Shown here piece by piece: positions 16,625-26,581 of a DNA stretch of 43,681 nucleotides (the stretch's first letter is position 1; each line of letters opens with the position of its first letter). The notes beneath the pieces were generated by a model. The model saw nothing but the letters and a program-made list of their open reading frames with translations. It was not told the DNA's origin and searched no databases. Location of the stretch: assembly GCA_947447995.1 (NCBI GenBank), contig CANFLQ010000011.1, forward strand, positions 1-43,681. Direction: 5' to 3'. Source of the DNA: Bacteroidota bacterium (GTDB lineage: Bacteria; Bacteroidota; Bacteroidia; 2-12-FULL-35-15). The translations under genes and the position numbers were made by a program.

Positions 16625-17836
16625 ATGAATATACACGAATATCAAGGGAAAGCCGTATTAAAAGGCTTTGGAGTAGCAGTTCAAGAAGGGATTTTAGCAG
16701 ACACGCCAGAAAAAGCAGTTGAAGCTGCAAAGGAATTACAAAAACAAACTGGAACAGGTTGGTGGGTAGTAAAATCTCAAATACATGCAGGAGGTAGAGG
16801 TAAGGGTAAAATTGTAGGCACAGAACAAAATGGCGTTGCACTGGCAAAAAATTTAGATGCAGTAAAAACTATTTCACAAAATATTTTGGGCAATTTTTTG
16901 GTAACTGCACAAACAAGTGAAACAGGAAAAAAAGTAAGTAAAGTATTAATTGCTCAGGATGTATATTATCCGGGAGCAACACCAACCAAAGAATTTTATG
17001 TAAGTGTATTGTTAGATAGAGCTAGAGGTCGTAATGCCATTGTGTATTCAACCGAAGGAGGAATGGATATTGAAACAGTGGCACATGATACTCCGCATTT
17101 GATATTTAAAGAAGAAATAGATCCTAAAGTGGGTTTACGCGATTTTCAATGTCGTAAAATTGCATTTAATTTGGGGCTTGATGGTGAGGCTTTTAAAGCA
17201 ATGACAAAATTCATTGCTTCGTTATATAAAGCTTATGAAGCAACTGATTCGGCTATGTTTGAGATTAATCCTGTTTTAAAAACATCGGATAATAAAATTA
17301 TAGCTGTAGATGCAAAAGTAACGTTGGATGGAAACTCTCTATTCCGTCATCCAGATTTAGCTGCTTTGCGTGATGTTACTGAAGAAGATCCAACAGAAGT
17401 TGAAGCAGGAGCAAACAATTTGAATTATGTGAAGTTAGATGGAAATGTTGGTTGCATGGTTAACGGTGCAGGTTTGGCAATGGCTACCATGGACATTATT
17501 AAACTTTCGGGTGGAGACCCTGCCAACTTCCTTGATGTTGGAGGTACAGCTAATGCTGCACGTGTAGAACAAGCATTCCGCATTATTTTAAAAGATCCTA
17601 AAGTAAAAGCTATTCTTGTAAATATTTTTGGTGGTATTGTTCGTTGCGATAGGGTAGCACAAGGCATTGTAGAAGCATATAAAAATATGGGAACTGTGAA
17701 TGTGCCTATAATTATTCGTTTGCAAGGAACAAATGCAGTTGAAGCGAAGAAAATAATTGACGATTCGGGATTAAAAGTATATTCCGCTATTACACTGCAA
17801 GAAGCTGCAGAGTTGGTTAAGAAAGTGGTAGGTTAA
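16625..17836 (+). CDS. sucC: Succinyl-CoA synthetase (ADP-forming) beta subunit
   Basis: MNIHEYQGKAVLKGFGV, VKSQIHAGGRGKG, GGDPANFLDVGGTA, VNIFGGIVRCD. Confidence 0.96.
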   Translation: MNIHEYQGKAVLKGFGVAVQEGILADTPEKAVEAAKELQKQTGTGWWVVKSQIHAGGRGKGKIVGTEQNGVALAKNLDAVKTISQNILGNFLVTAQTSETGKKVSKVLIAQDVYYPGATPTKEFYVSVLLDRARGRNAIVYSTEGGMDIETVAHDTPHLIFKEEIDPKVGLRDFQCRKIAFNLGLDGEAFKAMTKFIASLYKAYEATDSAMFEINPVLKTSDNKIIAVDAKVTLDGNSLFRHPDLAALRDVTEEDPTEVEAGANNLNYVKLDGNVGCMVNGAGLAMATMDIIKLSGGDPANFLDVGGTANAARVEQAFRIILKDPKVKAILVNIFGGIVRCDRVAQGIVEAYKNMGTVNVPIIIRLQGTNAVEAKKIIDDSGLKVYSAITLQEAAELVKKVVG

Positions 17837-17851
17837 TAATTTTGTTTTTTT

Positions 17852-17893
17852 AGGGTTGATGAGGTAACTATTATTTCATCAACCCTTTTTTAT
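17852..17893 (+). terminator. Rho-independent terminator after sucC
   Basis: AGGGTTGATGA...TCATCAACCCT followed by TTTTTT. Confidence 0.85.
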
Positions 17894-17929
17894 TAAAAAA
17901 ATATTCATTTCATTAATATATTCAATGGT

Positions 17930-19876
17930 TTGAAATTTATTACGCTTGTTTTTTTATACATAGTATTCTCACAAAACAGCTTTGGGCAAAAGGACCCCAT
18001 ACCTCTAAAATATTTAGTAGCGCTTCCAAATTATTATCAAAACTATTTAAAGGCGGATGTAAGTAAGAAACTTATTACCAACTTCGCGGAAGATAACGCA
18101 TTTTCGAAATTTAATTATACTTTTTATAATAAAATTTATTATGATCAACCTTTGTTGGTTGCTTACATTCGTTCCATACTTATTAAATTAGAACCCAATT
18201 TAGCTTTAGCAAATAGTTTAGATATTTACGTTACCCGTTCAACAGAGTTTAATGCGTTTACAATTGCTGACGGTTCTATTTTTGTTAATATTGCCGCCTT
18301 GGCGCAAATGTCGAGCGAAGCAGAATTGGCGTATTTAATGGGACATGAATATGGACATTTTAAATTAGAACACGTTAAAAAAGGTTATTTACAAAGTAGA
18401 AAAAATGGTGTAAAAGTAAGTAATAGAAAAGCAAGGCATTCCAGCGAATTTAGTCAGAATAATGAGTTAGAAGCCGATAGCTTAGGTTTTGTATTGGCAA
18501 ATAGTGCGGGATATGATAACCGTGCGATGGATATATTAATGCAACGATTGATTTTTTTGCAAAAACAGGGTGCTTTAATAACCAGTAAAAGCTACAATGA
18601 ACATGATGTTTTACCTACAACACATCCTGTTGGTGAAAAAAGAATGGATCAAATTAAATGGATGAAAATTATCAATGAAAATGGAAGTTTATATCCAAAT
18701 GGTGAAGAACGATTTAACTACATAAAAAAGTTAGCAGAATTTGAATATTTAAAATTATTGGACGAAAGTTTTGATATTCATTCAATGATTTCATTTCCAT
18801 TAAAAAAATACTTACTTACTGGCGATGAAGTATATTTACCCACATTAGTAAGAGGCATCCGAAAAGTATTGTTATTGAATTCCGCTCTTAAAAACGAAGG
18901 GTTTTTGACGACACATTTTGCCAAAAGTGAAGAGCGATTTAGTAAGAAAGAAAATATTTTAAATCACCTATATTATGAATTTCCTGATTCGGCAGATGTT
19001 AAGCTTATCCAATTAAAATCTATTATTAATTTTGAAACAATACCCTTTTATTCGTTTGAACAAGGGTTTAAATATTTTTCTGACAAAGCTATTGCAGCAG
19101 GTTATCAGGAGCCATTGTTGGATAAAGCCTTGCATTATGGAATTAAAAGTGCTGTTGGCGGAAATGCTTTAGACAGCTACTTGAAAAACACTAACAATTT
19201 ATATTACGATTACGCAAATAAATTGAAATCAAAAAAAATGATAGAGTCATTGAAAGGTGGTGACGATGTTATATTACTTGGTGGTTTTCATAAACATGTA
19301 CTTAAAAAAAATTGGGTATATAATAACAGCGTTGAGGAGTTTGAGAAAAGACAAGTGTTTTTAACCGAAATGCGTGAAAGGTATTTGAATCATGAACTAA
19401 AATATAAACTATATAATTACGAGGATTTTATTCAGTCCAATACATTTGGAGTGCATTTATATACTATTGAAAAATTGTTGTATGGTGGTTATAGTGCAAA
19501 AATTTTGGAATACGATCCGCGTTTGTATTATGCCTTTAAAAGGGCTAATATCAGTAGTGTTGAATATTTTAGTATGAATACCTATCAAATCCCAAAACGT
19601 AAATTTTCATTTATATTGCTTTCACCTCCGTTTACACTTTATACGGCATTTTATGCCATAACTCATCCTTTATCGTTTGCCGAATACATTAATTATTCGG
19701 AATGTTATCGCTTATTAACTAATGATAAGGAGTGGGTAGGGCAAATTAATACGAATCTTCAAAAAGGACGTATGACCCAAAAAAGAGCTGAAAGAAGTTT
19801 ATATAGGTTAGATAGAAATACAAGAAGAGGTTATGAAATGTTTTTAGGTGTTATAAAACTGGTATACAAAGAGTAA
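17930..19876 (+). CDS. M48-family (Ste24/BepA-like) metallopeptidase
   Basis: Signal peptide; HEYGHFKLEH (HExxH), downstream NNELEADSLGF. Start is TTG/ATG region as in the ORF track. Confidence 0.88.
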   Translation: MKFITLVFLYIVFSQNSFGQKDPIPLKYLVALPNYYQNYLKADVSKKLITNFAEDNAFSKFNYTFYNKIYYDQPLLVAYIRSILIKLEPNLALANSLDIYVTRSTEFNAFTIADGSIFVNIAALAQMSSEAELAYLMGHEYGHFKLEHVKKGYLQSRKNGVKVSNRKARHSSEFSQNNELEADSLGFVLANSAGYDNRAMDILMQRLIFLQKQGALITSKSYNEHDVLPTTHPVGEKRMDQIKWMKIINENGSLYPNGEERFNYIKKLAEFEYLKLLDESFDIHSMISFPLKKYLLTGDEVYLPTLVRGIRKVLLLNSALKNEGFLTTHFAKSEERFSKKENILNHLYYEFPDSADVKLIQLKSIINFETIPFYSFEQGFKYFSDKAIAAGYQEPLLDKALHYGIKSAVGGNALDSYLKNTNNLYYDYANKLKSKKMIESLKGGDDVILLGGFHKHVLKKNWVYNNSVEEFEKRQVFLTEMRERYLNHELKYKLYNYEDFIQSNTFGVHLYTIEKLLYGGYSAKILEYDPRLYYAFKRANISSVEYFSMNTYQIPKRKFSFILLSPPFTLYTAFYAITHPLSFAEYINYSECYRLLTNDKEWVGQINTNLQKGRMTQKRAERSLYRLDRNTRRGYEMFLGVIKLVYKE

Positions 19877-22065
19877 TGGTTAAGCTTAAATACATAATAT
19901 TGTTGTTAATGGTTGTGCAATTCCAAGTGGGGGGTGCGCAATCGGAATTGTATGTAAATTTAAGCACAGCTAAAAAAGATCCAGTTAAAGTAAAATACCT
20001 TGTTGTAAATGGTGATAAGGAATCCTTAGATACCTTGAACTATTATATTGCCCGCTTCGGACATTTATCAGGATTGGCCATTGAAGGTAAAGTTTACAAT
20101 GAAGAAAGTTTATGGAAATCCTTATACCAACTTAGGTTATTGGAGCAGCTTATCTTTTTAAATAATGAATTAAGCACTATTCAGCTGGGAGGCAGTTCTT
20201 CTACTGTTAAGGAGTTATGGATAACAGGTAGTAAAAAACTGAGCAGCAAAAATTTAACAAGCATTATTTCACAAATTAAATACTTACAGGTTTTAAAGAT
20301 TAATGAGATTGAAGATAATGTTACACCCAATACAATCAAAGATCTTAAATTATTGCGATTTGCGCAGATTACTAATTGTAATTGGAAATTTGATGATATC
20401 GTATCTCAATTGGGAAATTGTAAAGCGCTAAAATATTTGGACTTATCTGAAAATAGATTTCAGATAATAAGTAGACATATTAAACAATTACCAGACGTGG
20501 TGTTTCTTGATTTGAGCGGTAATGAATTAACTGAAATATCTCCACGCTTAAAAAATTTAAAAACACTGGATTCCCTGATTTTGAACAGAAATCAAATTAC
20601 CACTATTGAACCCGTTGCAAAGTATTTACAAAACACTACGCTTAACTATGTAGTATTTGACGATGATACTATTGTAAATAAAGATGGCATAGCTTATTTG
20701 CTTCCAGGTAAAGAGATTGTTTGGTTGGATAATAAAATAACAGTCAACCAATTTGTTTTACCAAAAGGTAAAGTTAAGGATTCTCAAAAAAATAAGATTG
20801 ATTCCATTTCCTTTGAGAATACTCAAATCCAAGTAAGTGGTAATTCATCGGTAAGGTTATTATCCCCTGCTTATATTGAATACGATCAGCTTTATTTCCC
20901 AAACCCATTAAAAAAGTACGACTCTCTAAATTTTGCTAAACGTTATTTGGATTCAAGTTACATCTACACTCAAAAAATAACCTACCAAAACAATACACCC
21001 GAAGGTTTTTATTATCCTTTAAAATATGATAAAGCTCATCAGAATTGGTATAAAAAAAAACGCCTTAAAAAAATAGTTCATCAAAAGCACTCGTATATAT
21101 TGGTTACATTGCTTAATTCTCCTAAAGAGATGGAGGGTAGTGTTTTATTTGTAATAAATATAAATGATATAAAGTCTAAAAGAGATGATTTGAAAGCCTT
21201 TGAAGGCATTGTTTGGGAAGCGTTTAACTATAACAGCAAAAAACTATTTGAAGAAGAGATAATCACACAAAAAGCATGGTCGGATGTTAGGATAGCTTTT
21301 GATGAGACCAAAACAGAATACAGGATAGCGTTAAAAGGCAGATTTAAAAACGCTACGGTATTGGTTCAGCCTAGAAAAAGTACTGATTTAGGAAATAGTA
21401 AGGACATGGAAAAAACTGCTCCAAAAATGGCTGACAGATATAAAAAAGCATTAAGTAAAAATGAAATTCATTTTAACAAAGAGCTTATTAAAACCAAACA
21501 AAAATTATTACGACCTTATGATAAGGAACTTAAAAATTTATGGGGAATTGTGGAAGCAAAAATGAGCGATGAAGAAAAAGGCTGGACAAAAGATGTTTGG
21601 TTAGAATATTATAAAGCTGTGAAAGAAAATGAATTCACTTTATTGGCAAACAAAGAATTAGGTATTCAATATTTGAGTTGTTATTTAGAAAGCCAGAGTT
21701 TTATGCGCTCTAACGGATTGGATTTTTATGTGGGGCAAAAGTGGGTGAGTTTTGAATTATTAAGCAAGGATTCTACCAATTTGGATATAAAAGACTATTG
21801 TATAATTGATATGGACAGAAAATTAGTAAAATATTATAATGCGACTAATAATCATCAAATATTATATGAGCCATTTCATAAATACATGTTTATTACCCAA
21901 TTAAAAGATGGGCGGGTGGTTTATTTGAATGATAAACAATTATTAGCTTTAAAAGGTTCAGGTAAATTGCTAATTGACAAGGAAAGTATTATTAATAGTG
22001 ATATTTCAAATGGAGTTTTCTTTAAAAAGTATATTCTGAATACTTTAAATGCCTTAAATTATTAG
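19876..22065 (+). CDS. Exported leucine-rich-repeat protein of unknown function
   Basis: LKYLDLSENRFQIISRHIKQLPDVVFLDLSGNELTEISPRLKNLKTLDSLILNRNQITTIEP. Start overlaps the M48 stop (TAATG). Confidence 0.75.
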   Translation: MVKLKYIILLLMVVQFQVGGAQSELYVNLSTAKKDPVKVKYLVVNGDKESLDTLNYYIARFGHLSGLAIEGKVYNEESLWKSLYQLRLLEQLIFLNNELSTIQLGGSSSTVKELWITGSKKLSSKNLTSIISQIKYLQVLKINEIEDNVTPNTIKDLKLLRFAQITNCNWKFDDIVSQLGNCKALKYLDLSENRFQIISRHIKQLPDVVFLDLSGNELTEISPRLKNLKTLDSLILNRNQITTIEPVAKYLQNTTLNYVVFDDDTIVNKDGIAYLLPGKEIVWLDNKITVNQFVLPKGKVKDSQKNKIDSISFENTQIQVSGNSSVRLLSPAYIEYDQLYFPNPLKKYDSLNFAKRYLDSSYIYTQKITYQNNTPEGFYYPLKYDKAHQNWYKKKRLKKIVHQKHSYILVTLLNSPKEMEGSVLFVININDIKSKRDDLKAFEGIVWEAFNYNSKKLFEEEIITQKAWSDVRIAFDETKTEYRIALKGRFKNATVLVQPRKSTDLGNSKDMEKTAPKMADRYKKALSKNEIHFNKELIKTKQKLLRPYDKELKNLWGIVEAKMSDEEKGWTKDVWLEYYKAVKENEFTLLANKELGIQYLSCYLESQSFMRSNGLDFYVGQKWVSFELLSKDSTNLDIKDYCIIDMDRKLVKYYNATNNHQILYEPFHKYMFITQLKDGRVVYLNDKQLLALKGSGKLLIDKESIINSDISNGVFFKKYILNTLNALNY

Positions 22066-22078
22066 TTCAATAGATTTT

Positions 22079-22471
22079 CTAAAATTTAGAACTAATTCTT
22101 TGCGCCATTTCAGCCAATTCCTCTTTGCTTGGAGATATTTTAGCTTGAGCAAAATTAATATCGCTAACGCTGTTCATAGGCACTAGGTGAATGTGCGCAT
22201 GAGGTACTTCTAAACCAATTACTGCAATACCAATCCGCTTACAGGTAACTGCTGCTTTTTGAGCTTTTGCAACTTTTTTGGCAAACAATATCAATTCTGA
22301 TAGGTCATTATTTTCCATATCAAAAATATAATCTACTTCCTTTTTAGGTATAACTAAAATATGTCCATGTACTAAAGGAAACACATCTAAAAAAGCCAGA
22401 AATTTTTCGTTTTCAGCAATTTTATAACAAGGTATTTCACCGTTTACAATTTTAGTAAATATACTTGCCAT
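22079..22471 (-). CDS. HIT-family (histidine triad) hydrolase
   Basis: SIFTKIVNGEIPCYKIAEN; HAHIHLVPMN histidine triad. Confidence 0.95.
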   Translation of the reverse strand: MASIFTKIVNGEIPCYKIAENEKFLAFLDVFPLVHGHILVIPKKEVDYIFDMENNDLSELILFAKKVAKAQKAAVTCKRIGIAVIGLEVPHAHIHLVPMNSVSDINFAQAKISPSKEELAEMAQRISSKF

Positions 22472-22474
22472 GGT

Positions 22475-22948
22475 TTAACGTGTTATTTCAATGATTTCAA
22501 ATTTAATAGTTCCTGAAGGAATTGTTATTTCAGCAATTTCGCCTACTTTTTTACCCAATAATCCTTTCCCGATTGGTGAATCAACTGAAATTTTAAAAGC
22601 TTTTAAATCAGCTTCACTTTCGGCAACTAAAGTATATGTCATACTTGCACCAGTGGTAGTGTTTTTTATTTTCACTTTAGAAAGAACAAGCGCTTTTGAT
22701 GTATCCAATGTGGATGCATCTATCAATCGGGCACCACTTACAACTTCTTCCAGTTTAGAAATTTTTAGTTCTAATAAACCTTGGGCTTCTTTAGCAGCAT
22801 CGTATTCGGCATTTTCCGAAAGGTCGCCTTTATCCCTGGCTTCAGCAATTTGTTTGGAGATGTAGGAACGCTCAGCCGTTTTTAATTGATGTAACTCATC
22901 TTTTAATTTTTTTAAACCTTCTTCTGTATAATAAGATACGTGTGACAT
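22475..22948 (-). CDS. greA: Transcription elongation factor GreA
   Basis: YTEEGLKKLKDELHQLKTAERSYISKQIAEARDKGDLSENAEYDAAKEAQ; SPIGKGLLGKKVGEIAEI. Confidence 0.96.
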   Translation of the reverse strand: MSHVSYYTEEGLKKLKDELHQLKTAERSYISKQIAEARDKGDLSENAEYDAAKEAQGLLELKISKLEEVVSGARLIDASTLDTSKALVLSKVKIKNTTTGASMTYTLVAESEADLKAFKISVDSPIGKGLLGKKVGEIAEITIPSGTIKFEIIEITR

Positions 22949-22983
22949 AATTATAGATTGTATTAGATATTATTTAAACGATA

Positions 22984-23022
22984 AAGAGAATCCCCTCTTG
23001 ATTTAGGAAGGATTCTCTCTAT
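22984..23022 (-). terminator. Hairpin between the basic exported protein and greA (terminator or attenuator-like)
   Basis: AGAGAATCC-(spacer)-GGATTCTCT inverted repeat; only a weak T-tract on the minus strand. Confidence 0.4.
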
Positions 23023-23100
23023 GGATACAAATATATGAATTTTTATTTATCGGTATTCAATCAACACTTTTATGTTTTTGAACTATTATAACCAATTCGA

Positions 23101-23424
23101 TTATTTTCGTCTAAACATTTTAGCAAAAAAGTTTTTCTTTTTATTTTCTCTTAGTTTATCACTTTTCTTCTTTTCCCTTTTCATTTCCTTCAATGTTTTT
23201 TTTGTTTGAAGTTTTTTGTGATGTTGCTTAACAGCCTTTTTAGTCTCATGTTCTAATATCCTTTGCTCTTTCCATTTTGCTTTTGCTTTTTTACGTTGTG
23301 CTCTTTTAGCTGCTGGAGTTGCATTGGCGGCACTGTTTGATTTTTCCTCCTGCGCAATGGCAATCATTGGCATAAGAAATATAAGCAGTAGGATTATTTT
23401 TTTTATTATTGTTTTCATATTCAT
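23101..23424 (-). CDS. Exported, extremely Lys/Arg-rich small protein
   Basis: Signal peptide MNMKTIIKKIILLLIFLMPMIAIAQ followed by KRAQRKKAKAKWKEQR...KEMKREKKKSDKLRENKKKNFFAKMFRRK. Start set to the internal Met that begins a signal peptide. Confidence 0.7.
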   Translation of the reverse strand: MNMKTIIKKIILLLIFLMPMIAIAQEEKSNSAANATPAAKRAQRKKAKAKWKEQRILEHETKKAVKQHHKKLQTKKTLKEMKREKKKSDKLRENKKKNFFAKMFRRK

Positions 23425-23524
23425 TTTAAAGAACACAAATTTAATGAAATTATTTGCGGAAAAGCGTTTGTTATAAATCAATTGCGATAATTTTAGTTAA
23501 TTTTGTTATATCCAATTTCCGCTG

Positions 23525-23953
23525 ATGAAAATTTATTTTATTTTAGTAATATTACTAATTATTGTTGTTTTTGCTTCTTGTAAAAAGGATAATAACAATA
23601 ATAACACCATTCCTGTAGTATCAGTTAATCTCTCCTTGTATATAAATAATCCAAGTTATGTTAATATAAATTCTGTGGGTGGCTGTGTAACAGTTGCAGG
23701 GGGTGTTAGAGGTATTTTGGTTTACCGTTATTCTACCACAGAATTTAAGGCTTATGATCGCAATTGTACCTATCAATCAACTAATCCTTGCGCAACAGTA
23801 AATATTGATGCGAATAATATAATGGCAATCGATACATGCTGTAAGTCGCAATTTTTACTGGTTGATGGCAGCGTAAGTCGTGGACCGGCAACAATACCTT
23901 TAAAAACATACAATACAAGTTTCGACGGTAATATTTTGCGAATTTATAATTAA
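23525..23953 (+). CDS. Small lipoprotein resembling a degenerate Rieske fold
   Basis: Lipobox VVFASCKKD; AYDRNCTYQSTNPC...DTCCKSQFLLVDGSVSRGPATIPLKTY resembles the Rieske layout but lacks both ligand His. Confidence 0.6.
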   Translation: MKIYFILVILLIIVVFASCKKDNNNNNTIPVVSVNLSLYINNPSYVNINSVGGCVTVAGGVRGILVYRYSTTEFKAYDRNCTYQSTNPCATVNIDANNIMAIDTCCKSQFLLVDGSVSRGPATIPLKTYNTSFDGNILRIYN

Positions 23954-23959
23954 TTTCGT

Positions 23960-26338
23960 TTACTTTTTTTTACTTACAATCTCAAACCGTTGAGTAATTG
24001 ATTCACCTTCCTGATCCACAAGCGTGAGTATATGTATTCCTTCATCGGGTGTTAATCCCATTTGATGTATGTTTTGGGTGCTGCCTAAATAATTACCATC
24101 CAAATGCCAGTAAATAGTAGTATTTGCTTTGCGATGCGCTACCTGAAAAACTGTTTTCCCCATTGTTCCATTTAATTCCACCGGCACATATATTTTACTG
24201 AACTGTTTAGGATAAATGATTTCCATGGCGTTTATCCCGTTTGTTTCGCAATCGGATCGGAATGGAGGTAACTCTTTATAGCTAGCGTTCTTGGATTTAT
24301 AATACCATTCTAAAGCGGGTGGCAATACAAACCAGCTTAGGTGTTGCATTTTATTTACATTTTCACAATTACTATTTACTCTGTATTTACCGCTTGCATC
24401 CACATGTATCAATTGATGGTATTTGCAGGATTCTGAACGCAACCCAGTATTTTGTATCCACATAGTATCAATGGGTTCACAAATGTCTGATGCTCTTGCT
24501 CCACTTTGGTGGCAAATGACAACCTTTTCCATCTCGTCGTAAGGCGGTAAAAACCATTTTCCGGGTTTTAATAAACTGAAAATGTCGAACAAAATTGGAG
24601 CGGCAGTTTGTATACCAGTTAATCCCGGGCGACCTTCACCATCGGCATTACCCACCCAAACACCAACTACATATTTAGGCGTAACGCCAACCGCCCATCC
24701 GTCTCGGTAACCAAAGCTTGTTCCTGTTTTCCATGCTACTTTACTTGCCGATGTGTATTGCCTCCAGCCAGCTTCTTCGTCGGGGCGAGATACTTCTACC
24801 ATTGCTTCCAATGTTAAGTAAATGGATGCAGCGTTTAAAAAAGAGGTTTCATTTAAGTCGATGTCTTCGTTTTTATCTTGTAATGTATAATATGGAGGAT
24901 GAAAATCTTTGTTATTGTATTTCCCATTGTATTCTCTGAAATGATTTAGGGTGCGTGCCATGCTGGCGTACATTCCTGTGATGTCCCATAATTTACCTTC
25001 TGCACCACCCAAAATAATGGTTAATCCGTAATGGTCGGGACTAAAATGCAAGGTAGTCATACCCATTTTTTTTAAATTATGATTGAACTTTTCGATACCA
25101 TAATTTTGAAGCATGCGCACGGCAGGTATGTTTAAACTTCTTGCCAACGCACGTTTAGCAGGAACAGCACCATCAAAGGTTTGATTGTAATTTTGAGGCG
25201 TATACCCTGCAATTTGTGTGGGGATATCGGGTACAAGGGTTGAGGAAAGTAATTCTCCTTCATTCAGCATATTGGCAAACAAAAATGGTTTTAAAATACT
25301 ACCTGTACTGCGCTCTGAAGTGATAATATCCACATCACTTTCATATTCCAATTTGCCTGTATTGTTGGTATTGCCGACATAAGCAAGCACATTGCCTGTT
25401 TCTACGTCCAATACAATTGCGCAAGCATTGTGAATTTCGTTGGAGCGTAAAATTTTATGATGGTTTTCGATGATCTCATTTACTATTTCTTGCAAAGCGC
25501 CATCTATAGTGGATATTACCCGCTTGCCTTCAAAGCCTTCCTTGGCAGAGCGTTGCAACAAATGAGGCGCAATTTGTGGTATAGCATGGGGCTTTCCGGG
25601 TAGGGCTTCTTGTTTACTGAGTTCAAATGTTTCTTCATCAATAATGTTTGCAAGTAATAGTTGATTGAGTAGTCGGTTGCGTTTTTTGCGAAGCCTTTCT
25701 TCATTTTTCCCCGGATAAATTAAACTGGGAGCATTGGGTAAAATGGCTAAAGTTGCCGCTTCTGCCCAAGATAGTGTAGATGCATTCCTTCCAAAATATC
25801 GCCAGGAAGCAGCGTCCACGCCCACTACATTGCCGCCAAAAGGTGCGTTGGAAGCATACAGTGTAAGTATTTCGGATTTGGAATATGTCAATTCCATTCT
25901 GACAGCTAAAATAATTTCGATTAGCTTTTCAAAATAGCTACGACTCTTTCCTTTACGGGAAAGTCGGATTACCTGCATAGAAATAGTACTTCCGCCACTT
26001 ACCGTTTTTTTTGCTTTTATATTTTGTTTGATAGCACGAACAAATGCACTGGGACTGAATCCTAAATGATGATAAAAACCTCTGTCTTCAAATTGAACCA
26101 GACTGGCAATAAATTTATCAGGAACGGTTTTGCTCATCGGGAAACGCCATTGCCCGTCACCTGCGATGCGGGCAGATAAAAGATTCCCTTTGTTATCTTC
26201 TAAAACGGTACTTGTTTGATCTTTAAATAGAGGAGAAGGTAAACACAACCAAAACCAACTGCAGAGCAGAATGGAGATGATTGTGTAAATTCCTTTTTTT
26301 GTTTTTAGGAAGAGAAGGAGTGGGGTGATTTTTTTCAT
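23960..26338 (-). CDS. pbpC: Penicillin-binding protein 1C (bifunctional glycosyltransferase/transpeptidase)
   Basis: GT51 region VQFEDRGFYHHLGFSPSAFVRAIKQN, transpeptidase STGSILKPFLFA, KTGTSFGYRDGWAVGVTPKYVVGVWVGN, and a C-terminal BiPBP_C-like domain. Confidence 0.93.
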   Translation of the reverse strand: MKKITPLLLFLKTKKGIYTIISILLCSWFWLCLPSPLFKDQTSTVLEDNKGNLLSARIAGDGQWRFPMSKTVPDKFIASLVQFEDRGFYHHLGFSPSAFVRAIKQNIKAKKTVSGGSTISMQVIRLSRKGKSRSYFEKLIEIILAVRMELTYSKSEILTLYASNAPFGGNVVGVDAASWRYFGRNASTLSWAEAATLAILPNAPSLIYPGKNEERLRKKRNRLLNQLLLANIIDEETFELSKQEALPGKPHAIPQIAPHLLQRSAKEGFEGKRVISTIDGALQEIVNEIIENHHKILRSNEIHNACAIVLDVETGNVLAYVGNTNNTGKLEYESDVDIITSERSTGSILKPFLFANMLNEGELLSSTLVPDIPTQIAGYTPQNYNQTFDGAVPAKRALARSLNIPAVRMLQNYGIEKFNHNLKKMGMTTLHFSPDHYGLTIILGGAEGKLWDITGMYASMARTLNHFREYNGKYNNKDFHPPYYTLQDKNEDIDLNETSFLNAASIYLTLEAMVEVSRPDEEAGWRQYTSASKVAWKTGTSFGYRDGWAVGVTPKYVVGVWVGNADGEGRPGLTGIQTAAPILFDIFSLLKPGKWFLPPYDEMEKVVICHQSGARASDICEPIDTMWIQNTGLRSESCKYHQLIHVDASGKYRVNSNCENVNKMQHLSWFVLPPALEWYYKSKNASYKELPPFRSDCETNGINAMEIIYPKQFSKIYVPVELNGTMGKTVFQVAHRKANTTIYWHLDGNYLGSTQNIHQMGLTPDEGIHILTLVDQEGESITQRFEIVSKKK

Positions 26339-26368
26339 TATTGATTTGAAAAATGTATTTCAAAAAAG

Positions 26369-26421
26369 TAGTTTGACAATGAAAAAGTTGTTAAACTAGT
26401 TGACAATAAATATATTGTTAA
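26369..26421. repeat. Two adjacent imperfect inverted repeats upstream of pbpC
   Basis: TAGTTTGACAA-8nt-TTGTTAAACTA (one mismatch) and TTGACAATA-4nt-TATTGTTAA (one mismatch). Confidence 0.5.
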
Positions 26422-26442
26422 TATCCTTTGAATTTTATTTAA

Positions 26443-26489
26443 ACAATTAACAGGTCGCTCCTACGGAGCTTATATAAACTGTTAATTGT
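26443..26489. repeat. Nested REP-like palindrome A
   Basis: ACAATTAACAG-[GCTCCtacGGAGC inside]-CTGTTAATTGT; 11-bp perfect outer arms. Confidence 0.75.
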
Positions 26490-26494
26490 CGAAC

Positions 26495-26558
26495 TTCTAC
26501 AAACAGTATGTCCCTATGGGACATTAAAATGCTCCGTAGGAGCAATCTGTTTGTAGAA
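26495..26558. repeat. Nested REP-like palindrome B with two inner hairpins (three-way-junction geometry)
   Basis: TTCTACAAACAG-[TGTCCCtatGGGACA]-[GCTCCgtaGGAGC]-CTGTTTGTAGAA; 12-bp perfect outer arms. Confidence 0.8.
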
Positions 26559-26581
26559 ATAATTAGGATATAAATAAATTT

